64,000 nucleotides of DNA from Massilia sp. Root133 (lineage in GTDB: Bacteria > Pseudomonadota > Gammaproteobacteria > Burkholderiales > Burkholderiaceae_D). Positions within the stretch are counted from its first letter, which is position 1. Each line of letters begins with the position of its first letter. Location of the stretch: assembly GCF_001426525.1 (NCBI RefSeq), contig NZ_LMEW01000023.1:372001-436000 (forward strand), in the 5' to 3' direction. Under the pieces are notes generated by a model. It was not told the DNA's origin. It was given only the letters and a program-made list of their open reading frames with translations, and did no database searches. Shown here piece after piece: positions 42,881 to 51,829 of this stretch. The translations under genes and the position numbers were made by a program.

Positions 42881-43717
42881 GTGAACAGACTCGAAGCTTT
42901 TGGAACCATCGCCGCCCAGGCGGCGCGCGGTGAGATTTCCTTCCCGACCAGCGTGAACGCGGTGCTGCGCCTGCAGCACGCGCTCAACGACCCCGATTGC
43001 CACCTCGAGGACGCGATCCGCCTCGTGCTGGGCGAGCCGCAGCTGGCGGCGCGCACGGTGGCGCTGGCCAATTCGTCGACGTTCAACACGAGCGGGCGCC
43101 CCGTCACCAACGTGCGCTCGGCCGTGACGCGGGTCGGCTACCGCAACCTGCAGACGCTCGTCGCGAGCCTCGTCGTGCGCCAGTTCGGCGCCCGCATCGA
43201 GGATCCGGACCTGCGCGCCAAGGCCGAGCAGCTGTGGGAACACACGGTGCAGGTGGCCGCGCTGGCCCATGTGTTCGCGCGTCACGTCACCTTCGTCAAT
43301 CCGGACACGGCGATGTTCGCCGGCATCGTCCACGAGGTCGGCGGCTTTTACCTGCTGTCGCGCGCCGACGGCTTCCCGGGCTTGCTGGATGACGATCCGG
43401 AAAAATGGGCCGAGCTGTGCGAGGACGTCGTCACGCGCGAAGTGGCGCGCAAGCTGGCGCTGCCCGAGCCGGTCGCCGAGGCGATCTTCGAGCTGCGCGG
43501 CGCCTGGCTGCACATGCCGCCCGCTTCGCTGCTCGACACGCTGCTGCTGGCGAACATGTACGCCAGCGTGCCGTCGCCGCTCGGCACGGCGCGCGCCCCC
43601 TTGCCCGAACACAGCGAGAGCGCGCTCGACTACCTGCTGGACGAGGAGACCCTCCATCGCATGATCGAGGAAGCGTCGGAGATCGCCGCGTCGATGGGCG
43701 GCGCGCTGCTCGTCTGA
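42881..43717 (+). CDS. HDOD domain signalling protein
   Basis: 278 aa. A single HDOD domain (about 20-220) with FPTSVNAVLRLQHAL and AMFAGIVHEVGGFYL; the HD dyad is not conserved, as in other HDOD proteins, so a regulatory and not a hydrolytic role is expected. GTG start, no Shine-Dalgarno site; a perfect -10 box sits so close that a leaderless mRNA is likely. Confidence 0.85.
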   Translation: MNRLEAFGTIAAQAARGEISFPTSVNAVLRLQHALNDPDCHLEDAIRLVLGEPQLAARTVALANSSTFNTSGRPVTNVRSAVTRVGYRNLQTLVASLVVRQFGARIEDPDLRAKAEQLWEHTVQVAALAHVFARHVTFVNPDTAMFAGIVHEVGGFYLLSRADGFPGLLDDDPEKWAELCEDVVTREVARKLALPEPVAEAIFELRGAWLHMPPASLLDTLLLANMYASVPSPLGTARAPLPEHSESALDYLLDEETLHRMIEEASEIAASMGGALLV

Positions 43718-43723
43718 CGGATT

Positions 43724-44530
43724 TCAGCCGCCGAGCTGGCGGCAGAACTGCGCCGTCGCCTCGTCCATCGGAAAGCACGATTCGATGTGCAGCCCGTCGA
43801 TGGTGATGTCGCGCGGCGTGCCGAATGTCGTGATCGTCGAAAAGAAGCTCAGCGTCACCCCGCGGTGACGGAATTCCGTCGTCAGCAGCGGCGCAGGCGG
43901 CGTATCGAGGTCGCGCAACCGCCAGCGCGACGGCACGTTCGGATACGCGAGGATCTCGTCCAGCAGCGCCCGCGCCTTCGTATCGGTCGGCGACCCCGCG
44001 ACCAGCGCGTGCAGATGGCCGATCAGCGTGCCGCCCACGTCGTCCCAGTTCGCAAGCGCGCCCCGCAGGTCGTCCGGATCGAACACGGCGCGCAGCATGT
44101 TCGCGTGCCTGCTCGCCCGCCCGTCGAGCACGAAACCGTTCACGCGCTGCGCCGCCTGGTTCGTCGCGAGGATGTCCCAGTGCCGGTTCATGAGGAACGC
44201 GGGATACGGTTCCTGCTGGCGCAGGATGAAATCGATCGCCTGGTTGATGCGGCCCATGGCCGGCGTGTCGAGCCCCGTCTCCGGATAACTCGGCGCATAA
44301 CCGCCCGCGCGCAGCAGCGCGTTACGTTCGCGCAGCGGCATGTCCAGCACGTCGGCCAGGCGCATCAGCAGCGTCCTGCTGGGCTGCGCCTTGCCCGTTT
44401 CGATGCAGCTGAGGTGGCGGGCGGAGATGTTCGCGTCCAGCGACAGGTCGAGCTGGCTCAGGCGCCGCGCCGCGCGCCATTCGCGCAGGAGCAGGCCGAC
44501 GGGGACGGGGGCGAGGTCGAGAGGCGTCAT
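43724..44530 (-). CDS. XRE family regulator with MmyB-like ligand domain
   Basis: 268 aa. N-terminal Cro/CI helix-turn-helix (about 11-68; LSQLDLSLDANISARHLSCIETGKAQPSR) and a C-terminal MmyB-type PAS-like ligand domain (about 105-260; YPAFLMNRHWDILATNQAAQRV; LTTEFRHRGVTLSFFSTITTFGTPRDITIDGLHIESCFP). The start is 35 bp from a 19-bp odd palindrome (44565-44583) that also stands before the ICL-DUF4331-DUF4198 operon, so it is the best candidate regulator of both. It lies downstream of that operon on the same strand. Confidence 0.9.
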   Translation of the reverse strand: MTPLDLAPVPVGLLLREWRAARRLSQLDLSLDANISARHLSCIETGKAQPSRTLLMRLADVLDMPLRERNALLRAGGYAPSYPETGLDTPAMGRINQAIDFILRQQEPYPAFLMNRHWDILATNQAAQRVNGFVLDGRASRHANMLRAVFDPDDLRGALANWDDVGGTLIGHLHALVAGSPTDTKARALLDEILAYPNVPSRWRLRDLDTPPAPLLTTEFRHRGVTLSFFSTITTFGTPRDITIDGLHIESCFPMDEATAQFCRQLGG

Positions 44531-44564
44531 CCGCCGATGATAACCCGGCCGCGCGGCGCCGGGC

Positions 44565-44583
44565 CATGACGTCCGAGGTCATG
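44565..44583. promoter_or_regulatory. operator 1: odd palindrome upstream of the XRE gene
   Basis: CATGACGTCCGAGGTCATG. Identical at 17 of 19 positions to 47322-47340. It overlaps the last codons and stop of the DUF4198 gene. Confidence 0.65.
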
Positions 44584-45337
44584 GGTCGATCCCGAAGGAC
44601 AGGCTCGAAAAGATCGTGTCGTAGTCGATGCCTTCGTCACCGTCCAGCGGCGTGGTCCACACGACGTTCAGCAGCCAGTGGCCCGGCGGCGGACGATGCA
44701 GCCGCACGAGGCCTTCGCCATCCGTGACCTGCGCGGCGACGGGCTGCGCGTCGTGGTCGAGGTCCGTCAGTTTCACCAGTGCGCTCCGCAACGGACAGCC
44801 TTTGAAGATGACTTGCGCCGTCAGCATGCCGCCGTCCGACGGCGATGTCATCAACACGATTTCCAGCGGCAGGCCGAGGCGCTTCGTGGCCAGGTCCTGG
44901 CTGCCTTCGCCGGGCGCGCCGGCCTGCACGAGCGCCTTCGCCACGCGCCGGTAACGTTCGAAGACATCGCGTCCGCGCGCGGCCGCCGCGGGCCACAAAC
45001 CCTCTTCCCGCACGTAGGCGTCGAACCGGTCGGCCGGCAGATGGCTCAGCGCGTCCGCGTCCGTTTCCAGTACCAGCAGATGCAGGCCCGGTTCCGCGGG
45101 CGCGAGCCTGCCGTCGTTGCGCAGGTCGATGACGTCGCCGCCCGGCGTCCATGCGGCGAAGCGCTTGATGCGGCGCGACGGGATCATCGACGTGCGGCGC
45201 GCGTCGCCGTGGCCCACCTGCATGCTGAGGGCGGTGCTGGCGCCCACCGACACGACGAAGCTGTCCGGGTTGACCCAGAAGTCGTGCGCGCGGGCGTTCG
45301 TGCACAGGCACAGGATGAGGAACAGGCACACCTTCAT
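44579..45337 (-). CDS. DUF4198 family periplasmic protein
   Basis: 252 aa. Signal peptide MKVCLFLILCLCTNARA; then HDFWVNPDSFVVSVGASTALSMQVGHGD, the hallmark of DUF4198 (proteins often near metal uptake systems). Two beta-sandwich domains are likely. The ATG overlaps the DUF4331 stop (ATGA). Third gene of the operon. Metal or ligand binding is inferred only. Confidence 0.85.
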   Translation of the reverse strand: MKVCLFLILCLCTNARAHDFWVNPDSFVVSVGASTALSMQVGHGDARRTSMIPSRRIKRFAAWTPGGDVIDLRNDGRLAPAEPGLHLLVLETDADALSHLPADRFDAYVREEGLWPAAAARGRDVFERYRRVAKALVQAGAPGEGSQDLATKRLGLPLEIVLMTSPSDGGMLTAQVIFKGCPLRSALVKLTDLDHDAQPVAAQVTDGEGLVRLHRPPPGHWLLNVVWTTPLDGDEGIDYDTIFSSLSFGIDP

Positions 45338-46482
45338 AGGAACGGGAACACCGTGTCCGAATGCGGCTGGTCGTCCGCGCGCACGCCGTCCGTGACCGCA
45401 TCGTTCGTCCCGCCGGCGAGCAGCGAGCGGTACACGTTCACCGCGTCGTAATGGAGTGTCCGGCCGCCGCAGTCGTGCAGCCCGAGCTCCACGCCGAACA
45501 GTTGCGTGCACGCGGCGGCCGCGCTGTCGACCCACAGCCGGTCGTCGGCCAGCAACCGCGCCAGTGGCAGGTAGCGCTGCCCGGGCGGCGCGGCGGCGTC
45601 GATCATGAGCTGGTTGCCGCAGCGGCCGTCGTAGCCGTCGTACAGCGCGAGCGACCTGGCGATGACGGGCACGAATTCGGCCGCCGTCCCCGGTGTCGCC
45701 GCGTTGTAGCGGGTCTTGAACGCATCGGCCTCCTCGTCGCTGCCCAGGTGCGCGAGCAGGCCGTTGCCCGTCAGCGGCCGGCCCATGCGGTCGATGCGGA
45801 CGTCGTCGACGCGCGTATCGGCCCACACGGCCAGCACGGGGCCGCCGCGGTTGACGAGGCCGAGGTCGACGTCGAGCACGATCGCCATCGGCGTCCAGCC
45901 CGCGAGGAAGTCGCGGGCCGGGCCGCCGTCCGTGTGGCGCCACTGGTCGAGGATCGCGGCCGTCTGCTTCGGCGTGTACGCGGGACAGCCCGCGGCGTCG
46001 CGCGGCACGCCCCGCCGGAGCGTCGCCGCGGCCAGGTCGAACGCGGCGCGCGAGCCCTTCACGTTGTTGAAGAACGGGTCGTCGCGCAGGCCCGCGAACA
46101 GCCGGCTGCGGCCGCTCGCGCTCGCGAGTCCCGCAAGCCGGCCCGGGTCGCCCTGGATGGTTTCGTCGCGGCCGATCAGGCAGTCCGCCTGCGTCTTCGA
46201 CGCGAAGCGGCACACGATGTCGGTGCGGGCCGTCGTGTCGGGAAAGCGCGGGCCGCTGTCGATGTGGAACGCGTATTCCGCATTCCTGTCGAGCGCGTGG
46301 CCGACGACGGTCATCACGAGATTCAGCCGGCGGCCGTCGGCCGACGTCCACGCGTAGATGTCGCCGATGTCCACGCGCGGGTCCGCGATGACCTTCGGCG
46401 AATCCAGGTGGTCGGATGCCGACGTGAATGCGGAGAGCAGCATGAGCGCCGCCGCCGCGAGCGCGAGCCGGGCCGGCATCAT
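45334..46482 (-). CDS. DUF4331 family exported protein
   Basis: 382 aa. Signal peptide MMPARLALAAAALMLLSAFTSA, then the family signature SDHLDSPKVIADPRVDIGDIYAW. Several paired cysteines suggest periplasmic disulfides. The function of DUF4331 is unknown. It overlaps both neighbours by ATGA, so the three genes are translated together. Confidence 0.88.
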   Translation of the reverse strand: MMPARLALAAAALMLLSAFTSASDHLDSPKVIADPRVDIGDIYAWTSADGRRLNLVMTVVGHALDRNAEYAFHIDSGPRFPDTTARTDIVCRFASKTQADCLIGRDETIQGDPGRLAGLASASGRSRLFAGLRDDPFFNNVKGSRAAFDLAAATLRRGVPRDAAGCPAYTPKQTAAILDQWRHTDGGPARDFLAGWTPMAIVLDVDLGLVNRGGPVLAVWADTRVDDVRIDRMGRPLTGNGLLAHLGSDEEADAFKTRYNAATPGTAAEFVPVIARSLALYDGYDGRCGNQLMIDAAAPPGQRYLPLARLLADDRLWVDSAAAACTQLFGVELGLHDCGGRTLHYDAVNVYRSLLAGGTNDAVTDGVRADDQPHSDTVFPFL

Positions 46483-47243
46483 GCGGCGCCGCCGCGCGCG
46501 GCGTCTTCCAGTGCGCGCATCGCCTGCAGGTACGGGCCGGGGCCGTGGCTCAGGCGCGCGACGCCGAGGGCGCGCAACGTGGCCAGGGGTGGCGTGCCGG
46601 CGGCGGCCATCAGGTTGACGGGCAGGGGCGATGCCTGCACGAGCCGTTCGATCAGCGCCGCATCGACGAGGCCCGGCACGAACAGGCCATCGGCCCCGTG
46701 CGCGGCGTACACGCGGGCGCGCGCCAGGGTGGCGTCGAGCAGGACGTCGTCGTGATCGCCCGGTGCCGCGAGCAGGAAGCCGTCCGTGCGGGCGTTGATG
46801 AAGAGCGGGACGTCGAACCCGTCGGCGGCGTCGCGTGCCGCTTGCAGGCGCGCGGCCTGTTCGCCGGGATCGCGCAGGCCGCCGGCCGCGCTGCCGTCTT
46901 CGAGGTTGCAGCCGACGGCGCCGGCGCGGATCGCTTGCGCGACGGTGTCGGCGACCTCGATCGGCGTGGCGCCGTAGCCGCGTTCCAGGTCGACGGTCAC
47001 GGGCAAGGCGACGGCGCGGGCGATGCGTGCGATGTTGGCGATGGCCAGGTCAAGGGGCAGCTGTTCGCCGTCGTCATACCCGTTGGCGGCGGCGACGGCC
47101 CAGCTGGCCGTGGCGATCGCCCGCGCGCCGGCGGCGGCGACGGCTTGCGCGCTGCCGGCATCCCAGCAGTTGAAGAGGACGAGCGGCGCGCCCGGCGTGT
47201 GCAGTGCGCGCAGCGCGCGGGCTTTGAGGATCTGGTCGGACAT
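46479..47243 (-). CDS. isocitrate lyase/PEP mutase superfamily protein
   Basis: 254 aa. TIM-barrel motifs LFNCWDAGSAQAVAAAGA, TVDLERGYG, GAVGCNLEDG and LFINARTDGF are those of the PEP mutase/methylisocitrate lyase-like branch; the KKCGH loop of isocitrate lyase proper is missing. It should make or break a C-C or P-C bond in a 2-oxo acid. The ATG at 47243 follows GGGAGA, which is part of a hairpin. First gene of the operon. Confidence 0.9.
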   Translation of the reverse strand: MSDQILKARALRALHTPGAPLVLFNCWDAGSAQAVAAAGARAIATASWAVAAANGYDDGEQLPLDLAIANIARIARAVALPVTVDLERGYGATPIEVADTVAQAIRAGAVGCNLEDGSAAGGLRDPGEQAARLQAARDAADGFDVPLFINARTDGFLLAAPGDHDDVLLDATLARARVYAAHGADGLFVPGLVDAALIERLVQASPLPVNLMAAAGTPPLATLRALGVARLSHGPGPYLQAMRALEDAARGGAA

Positions 47244-47244
47244 G

Positions 47245-47271
47245 GTGGTCTCCCTGGTAATCGGAGACCAC
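47245..47271 (-). promoter_or_regulatory. hairpin masking the ribosome site of the ICL-like gene
   Basis: GTGGTCTCC (minus strand, distal arm) and GGAGACCAC (proximal arm) form a perfect 9-bp stem with a 9-nt loop; the Shine-Dalgarno GGGAGA is inside the proximal arm, one base before the ATG. Confidence 0.5.
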
Positions 47272-47308
47272 AGTGTGGCGGGTGGGCGCATCGCGCTCAA
47301 TCACGTGC

Positions 47309-47340
47309 GAGGTCATGCCGGCATGACCTCGGAGGTCATG
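47309..47340. promoter_or_regulatory. operator 2: three half-sites upstream of the ICL-DUF4331-DUF4198 operon
   Basis: A perfect 22-bp palindrome (47309-47330) overlaps a 19-bp odd palindrome CATGACCTCGGAGGTCATG (47322-47340), giving three GAGGTCATG half-sites. The 19-mer matches operator 1. It lies 66 to 97 bp before the first gene of the operon. Confidence 0.7.
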
Positions 47341-47354
47341 GCCGCCGTTCGCGC

Positions 47355-48128
47355 CTACATTTGCCGGAAGTGGTACAGGTAATGACGGCTGACGGGCAAG
47401 ACCTCGCTGCTGCCGCGGATGTGCAGGTCGGCCGTCTCGTTCACGCCCCTGACGACCTCGCTCACGCATCCGAGGTTGACGATCACGGACCGGTGCGTCT
47501 GCACGAAACGTTCGGGGTCCAGCTGCTCCGCCAGTTCGCGGATGCTCTTGCGGATCAGCGCCTCGCCTTCTTCCCATACGACGCGCGTGTACTTGTCGTC
47601 GGCTCGCAGGAAGCGTACCTGGTCCACCGGGATCAGCCGCAAGCTGTTGCCGACCGACGCCTTGATCCATTGTAGCCAGGGCAAGGACGGTGTCATGCGC
47701 TGTCCCAGCCTGCCGGCGAGCTGGTCGAGCATGGCCTCCAGTGCGGCATCCGGCTGGAGCGGCAGGGCCAGTTGACGTTGCAGGCGTTCGACGGTATCGG
47801 CCAGGCGCGCCCGGTCGATCGGCTTGACGACGTAGTCGATGGCGCCCTGCTGGAACGCCTGCACGGCGTACTGCTCGTACGCCGTAACGAATACGAGATG
47901 GGCGCGGCGTGCAAGCTGGCGCGCGACGTCGATGCCGTTCTGGCCGGGCATGTGGATGTCGAGGAAGACGACGTCGGGCCGGTGCAGGTCGAACAGGTCG
48001 AGCGCCTCGGGGCCGTTGCGCGCGTCGTCGAGCAGCTCCAGCGCGGGCCACAACACGGCGAGATGGGTGCGCAGGCGTTCCCGCAGCAGCGGCTCGTCGT
48101 CGGCGATGAGCCCGGTGTACCGCTTCAT
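47355..48128 (-). CDS. LytTR family response regulator
   Basis: 257 aa. Receiver domain (1 to about 120; Asp10/Asp11, phospho-acceptor Asp57 in VFLDIHMPG, VVKPI) and LytTR domain (about 150-257; LRADDKYTRVVW, QTHRSVIVNLG). Cognate kinase overlaps it by ATGA. Operator 2 starts 15 bp downstream of its stop codon, in the gap to the next operon. Confidence 0.93.
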   Translation of the reverse strand: MKRYTGLIADDEPLLRERLRTHLAVLWPALELLDDARNGPEALDLFDLHRPDVVFLDIHMPGQNGIDVARQLARRAHLVFVTAYEQYAVQAFQQGAIDYVVKPIDRARLADTVERLQRQLALPLQPDAALEAMLDQLAGRLGQRMTPSLPWLQWIKASVGNSLRLIPVDQVRFLRADDKYTRVVWEEGEALIRKSIRELAEQLDPERFVQTHRSVIVNLGCVSEVVRGVNETADLHIRGSSEVLPVSRHYLYHFRQM

Positions 48129-49195
48129 GCTTTCCCTCCAGCGTAAAAGTGCAGTTCGACGCGCAGGCCATGCGGCTCCACCTCATGCAGGTCGACGCGT
48201 GCGCCGTCGCCGTAGAACGCGTGCAGGCGGGTGCGCAGGTTCGACAGCCCGGTGCCGGGCTGCGCGGTTTCGGACATTCCCTTGCCGGTATCGTGGACCC
48301 ACAAAACCAGCTTTCCGGCCGTGTCGTCGAGGCGGCCGCCCACGTCGATGCGTCCGCCATCGATGTTCGGGTCGATACCGTGACGGATCGCGTTCTCGAC
48401 CAGCGTGAGTAGCGCCATGGCGGGAAAGCGCAGCGTTCCCGCGCCGGCGGGAGCCGACACCGTGAATCGAAGACGGTCCGGCATGCGGAGCTGCATCAGC
48501 TCCAGGTAGGAACGGACCAGTTGCAGTTCCGTCTCCAGGGTGGCATCCGCATCGTTCAGGCGCGGCATGGCCGCCCGCAGGTAGGCGATGAGGTGCCGCA
48601 GGACCGGGCCCGCGTTGGGGGAGCCGGCCGCGACCAGGGCCTCGACATTGGAAAGTGTATTGAACAGGAAATGCGGTTCGATTTGCGCATGCAGCATGCG
48701 CAAACGGGCATCCAGCAGTTCGCGCTCGAGCCGGTTCTTTTCCAGCTCGATCCCGAGCTGGTCGGCGCGCTCGCGGGCCTTGCGCTCGTTGCGCATCGCG
48801 ACCAGGGAAAACAGCACGCCGAAAAAGATCGACAGGACCACCATGAGAACGTGTCCGACCAGCGTCTGGGTATCCCCGAGGTAGGCGAGAAAACGGCCCC
48901 GTTGCGTTGCCAGCGCCGTGATCAGGGCCGCCACGGGCGCCGTCAGGACGACCGCCGCGAGGCGCGCGGGGCCCGGCCCCATCCAGCGCGGATGGACGCC
49001 TCCGGCAATCGAGTATGCCATCAGCAGGGCCGCGCCGATGAAGCCGATCCGGCCGAAGACGCCGAGATACGGAGTGCCGCTCAGCACGTGCAGCAGCCAG
49101 GACAGCGATAGCGTGAAGATGGCGACGACGGCGCACTGGCGTGCCGTCGGCAGGAGGTTCGCGGCCGGGCGTGGAAGAGGTGTCGTCGCAGACAT
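48125..49195 (-). CDS. LytS-type sensor histidine kinase
   Basis: 356 aa. Four membrane helices (about 20-38, 48-64, 78-97 and 112-134), then a coiled coil and the His_kinase domain with His175 (IEPHFLFNTLSN) and an HATPase domain (LVENAIRHG, GTGLSNLRTRL). Same architecture as the kinase at 25296-26405, but the two differ widely in sequence. Confidence 0.93.
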   Translation of the reverse strand: MSATTPLPRPAANLLPTARQCAVVAIFTLSLSWLLHVLSGTPYLGVFGRIGFIGAALLMAYSIAGGVHPRWMGPGPARLAAVVLTAPVAALITALATQRGRFLAYLGDTQTLVGHVLMVVLSIFFGVLFSLVAMRNERKARERADQLGIELEKNRLERELLDARLRMLHAQIEPHFLFNTLSNVEALVAAGSPNAGPVLRHLIAYLRAAMPRLNDADATLETELQLVRSYLELMQLRMPDRLRFTVSAPAGAGTLRFPAMALLTLVENAIRHGIDPNIDGGRIDVGGRLDDTAGKLVLWVHDTGKGMSETAQPGTGLSNLRTRLHAFYGDGARVDLHEVEPHGLRVELHFYAGGKA

Positions 49196-49328
49196 CGAAC
49201 CACGATACCTGCAACGCGACCGCCATTCAAGCCCCCGAAACCGTCATTGGTCGCATGGTTGCGCCGGCCGCCTTGGCCGGGAGCGTGGGCGCGGCTACCT
49301 TGCGGCATCGATCACTCCATGGAGAAGC

Positions 49329-50168
49329 ATGATGGTACCCAGTAGTGCATTCCTCGCGGTACGGGGCGCAGGCACCGCGCACGCATCGGCTGCCCGCGCG
49401 TTGCGGTGGGCGACGACGCTGTGGTTCCTGGTCACGGTGGCCGGACAGCTCGTGTTCGCGGCGTATATCGTGGCGCTGTATGGCGGCGCGCTGCTGCGCG
49501 GGCACAGCGGGCAATGGAACACGGTGATGACGCACGGGCACGTGGACGGCGACCCCGCCGGCAACGCCGCCACCATTGCCCACGTGCTGGTGGCCGCCCT
49601 CGTCATGTGCAGCGGAGCGCTGCAACTGGTTCCCCGACTGCGTGCCCGCGTGCCCGCATTCCACCGCTGGAACGGCAGGTTCTATCTCGGCGCCGCCGTC
49701 GTCGCGGGCGTCACGGGCATCTACATGGTCTGGTGGCGTGGCGCCGTGGGCGACGTCGTCCAGCACCTGGGTACGAGCCTCAACGGTGTCGTCGTCGTGG
49801 CCTGCGCGGCGCTGGCGCTGCAGCGGATCGTCGCGGGCGACGTCGCGGCGCACCGCCGCTGGGCGTTGCGCCTGTTTCTTGCGGTCGGCGGTGTCTGGTT
49901 CTTCCGGGTCGGACTGATGTTCTGGCTGGCGCTGAACCGCGGACCCGCCGGGTTCGACGCCGACACGTTTCGTGGTCCATTCCTCAGCTTCCTCGCGTTC
50001 GCGCAGTTCCTGCTGCCGCTGGCCGTCCTTGAACTGTACCTGTATTGCCGTGCGCGCGGCGGCGCGTTCCGGCAATGGGGCATGGCGTTCGTCATGTCCG
50101 GGCTGGCGCTGGCGACGGGCGCGGGCGTCGTCGTGGCGACGGCCGGCATGTGGCTGCCGCACATGTAA
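49329..50168 (+). CDS. DUF2306 family membrane protein
   Basis: 279 aa, about seven membrane helices (first at about 28-52; others at 80-100, 115-135, 145-165, 175-195, 212-232, 252-272). The AFHRWNGRFYLGAAVVAG and DVAAHRRWALRLFL stretches are typical of DUF2306 (cytochrome b561-like fold). The conserved histidines suggest heme binding. The ATG at 49332 is equally possible, 7 nt after GGAG. Confidence 0.82.
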   Translation: MMVPSSAFLAVRGAGTAHASAARALRWATTLWFLVTVAGQLVFAAYIVALYGGALLRGHSGQWNTVMTHGHVDGDPAGNAATIAHVLVAALVMCSGALQLVPRLRARVPAFHRWNGRFYLGAAVVAGVTGIYMVWWRGAVGDVVQHLGTSLNGVVVVACAALALQRIVAGDVAAHRRWALRLFLAVGGVWFFRVGLMFWLALNRGPAGFDADTFRGPFLSFLAFAQFLLPLAVLELYLYCRARGGAFRQWGMAFVMSGLALATGAGVVVATAGMWLPHM

Positions 50169-50189
50169 TCGGGCACGCTGCGCAGCGTG

Positions 50190-51098
50190 TCATGTCCAGC
50201 GTAGGATGCCTGCCTGGCCGGCGCGCGTGGCCGCCAGCACCCGGCGGTCGCGCAGCACGTCCAGCACGGCTTTTACATGCCTGCTACGCATCGTGTCGCG
50301 CGCTCCTGCCAGCGCGAACTGGCGCCGGGCGGGGATCGGCAGGGGCAGCACGCGCACCTCGTCCGGCTCGGGATACGTCGCGAGGCGCGGCAGGATCGAC
50401 CAGCCCATGCCCCGCGCCACCATCGCCGCGATGCTCGTGTCGTTGCCCAGCGTGCGCTCGGCCGTGGCGGCGAGGCCGGCCGCGCGGCAGCGGGCGAGGA
50501 TCGCGTCCGCGCCGGAGCAGCCGAGGCGGATGAACGGCAGGCCGTCCAGCTGGTCCCACGTCACGGGCAGCGCGAACGTGCGCGCGGCCGGGACGACCAG
50601 CACATAGTCGTCGGCCACGTACGGATGGACGACGAAGCCGTCTTCCACGGGCAACTGGGCGATGCCGACGTCCGCGCGGCCGGCGCGCAGCGCGGCGACG
50701 ACTTCCAGGCGGTCGTTGCAGCCGTCGTCGATGTCGAGCACGAGCTGCGGATGGCGGGCCGCCAGCGCTTCGGCGACATACGGCAGCAGGTGCGTGCCGA
50801 TGCTGCGGAAGCACGCGATGCGCACCCGGCCTTCGATGGCGTCGTCGTCACGCACGCTGGCGCGGAAGGCGTCTTCGAGCCGCAGCATCGCGCGCGCCTT
50901 GTCCAGCACGCGCAGGCCGGCCTCGGTGGGCAGCGAGCCGTCACGTGCGCGCGCAAGCAGGCGCGTGTCCAGTTCGCGTTCGAGTTCCGCGATCGCATGG
51001 CTGATGCGCGACTGCGTGCACCCGAGTTCCGCCGCGGCGGCGCTGAAGCTGCCGTGGTCCGCCACCGCGACGAGCATGTGAAGTTGGCTGAGCTTCAT
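50190..51098 (-). CDS. LysR family regulator
   Basis: 302 aa. N-terminal winged helix (1-60; GSFSAAAAELGCTQSRISHAIAELE) and substrate-binding domain (about 90-295). It is divergent from the isochorismatase gene with a 103-bp gap holding CCGG-CAATTAT-CCGG and CGAAAT/ATTTCG arms, so it probably controls that gene. The ATG at 51098 was chosen because it begins the helix-turn-helix exactly. Confidence 0.92.
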   Translation of the reverse strand: MKLSQLHMLVAVADHGSFSAAAAELGCTQSRISHAIAELERELDTRLLARARDGSLPTEAGLRVLDKARAMLRLEDAFRASVRDDDAIEGRVRIACFRSIGTHLLPYVAEALAARHPQLVLDIDDGCNDRLEVVAALRAGRADVGIAQLPVEDGFVVHPYVADDYVLVVPAARTFALPVTWDQLDGLPFIRLGCSGADAILARCRAAGLAATAERTLGNDTSIAAMVARGMGWSILPRLATYPEPDEVRVLPLPIPARRQFALAGARDTMRSRHVKAVLDVLRDRRVLAATRAGQAGILRWT

Positions 51099-51201
51099 GA
51101 GCCATCGAAATCTGTCATGGATGAACCGGCAATTATCCGGCATTTCGGTAGCGTCATGGCGGTGCGGCGGCGACCATGTGGTTTTTCATGAAAGGACACC
51201 C

Positions 51202-51756
51202 ATGCACACCTTCGCCAATGCCGCCCTGGTCATCATCGACGTCCAGCAGGGCTTCCTCGACCCGCGCTGGGGCCGACGCAATCATCCCCAGGCCGAGCAA
51301 AACATCGCCTCGCTGCTGGCCGCCTGGAGAAAAGCGGGACGGCCGCTGTTCCACGTCCAGCATGGCTCGCGCAGCGACAAGGGCGCGTTCCATCCGGGCA
51401 CGCCGGGCCACGCGTTCAAGCCGGAAGCGCAGCCGCTGCCGGGCGAGATCGTCATTCCGAAGGATGTGAACAGTGCCTTCATCGGCACCGACCTGGAGGC
51501 GCGGTTGCGCGCGGGCGGCATCGAGACGGTCGTGCTGTGCGGCCTGACGACGGACCACTGCGTGTCGACGACGGCGCGCATGGCCGGCAATCTAGGCTTT
51601 CAAACGTTCCTCGTCGAGGATGCCTGCGCCACGCATGAGCGCACGGGGCCGGATGGCACGTGGTTCAGCGCGGAGCAGATGCATGCGACGGCGGTCGCGA
51701 GCCTGCATGGCGAATTTGCCACGGTGACGAGCACGGCGGCCATGCTGGGGGAATAA
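51202..51756 (+). CDS. isochorismatase-like cysteine hydrolase
   Basis: 184 aa. Catalytic triad in ALVIIDVQQGF (Asp), VIPKDVNSAFIGT (Lys) and LTTDHCVSTTARM (Cys). The family hydrolyses small amides or vinyl ethers, for instance nicotinamide, N-carbamoyl compounds or isochorismate. Start follows AAAGGAC. Substrate unknown. Confidence 0.93.
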   Translation: MHTFANAALVIIDVQQGFLDPRWGRRNHPQAEQNIASLLAAWRKAGRPLFHVQHGSRSDKGAFHPGTPGHAFKPEAQPLPGEIVIPKDVNSAFIGTDLEARLRAGGIETVVLCGLTTDHCVSTTARMAGNLGFQTFLVEDACATHERTGPDGTWFSAEQMHATAVASLHGEFATVTSTAAMLGE

Positions 51757-51829
51757 GAGGAAAAATTCTAGCGAAATTGCCGGAAACGATGATACTGTAG
51801 AGAACTATACATTTCTATTGAGAAATATC

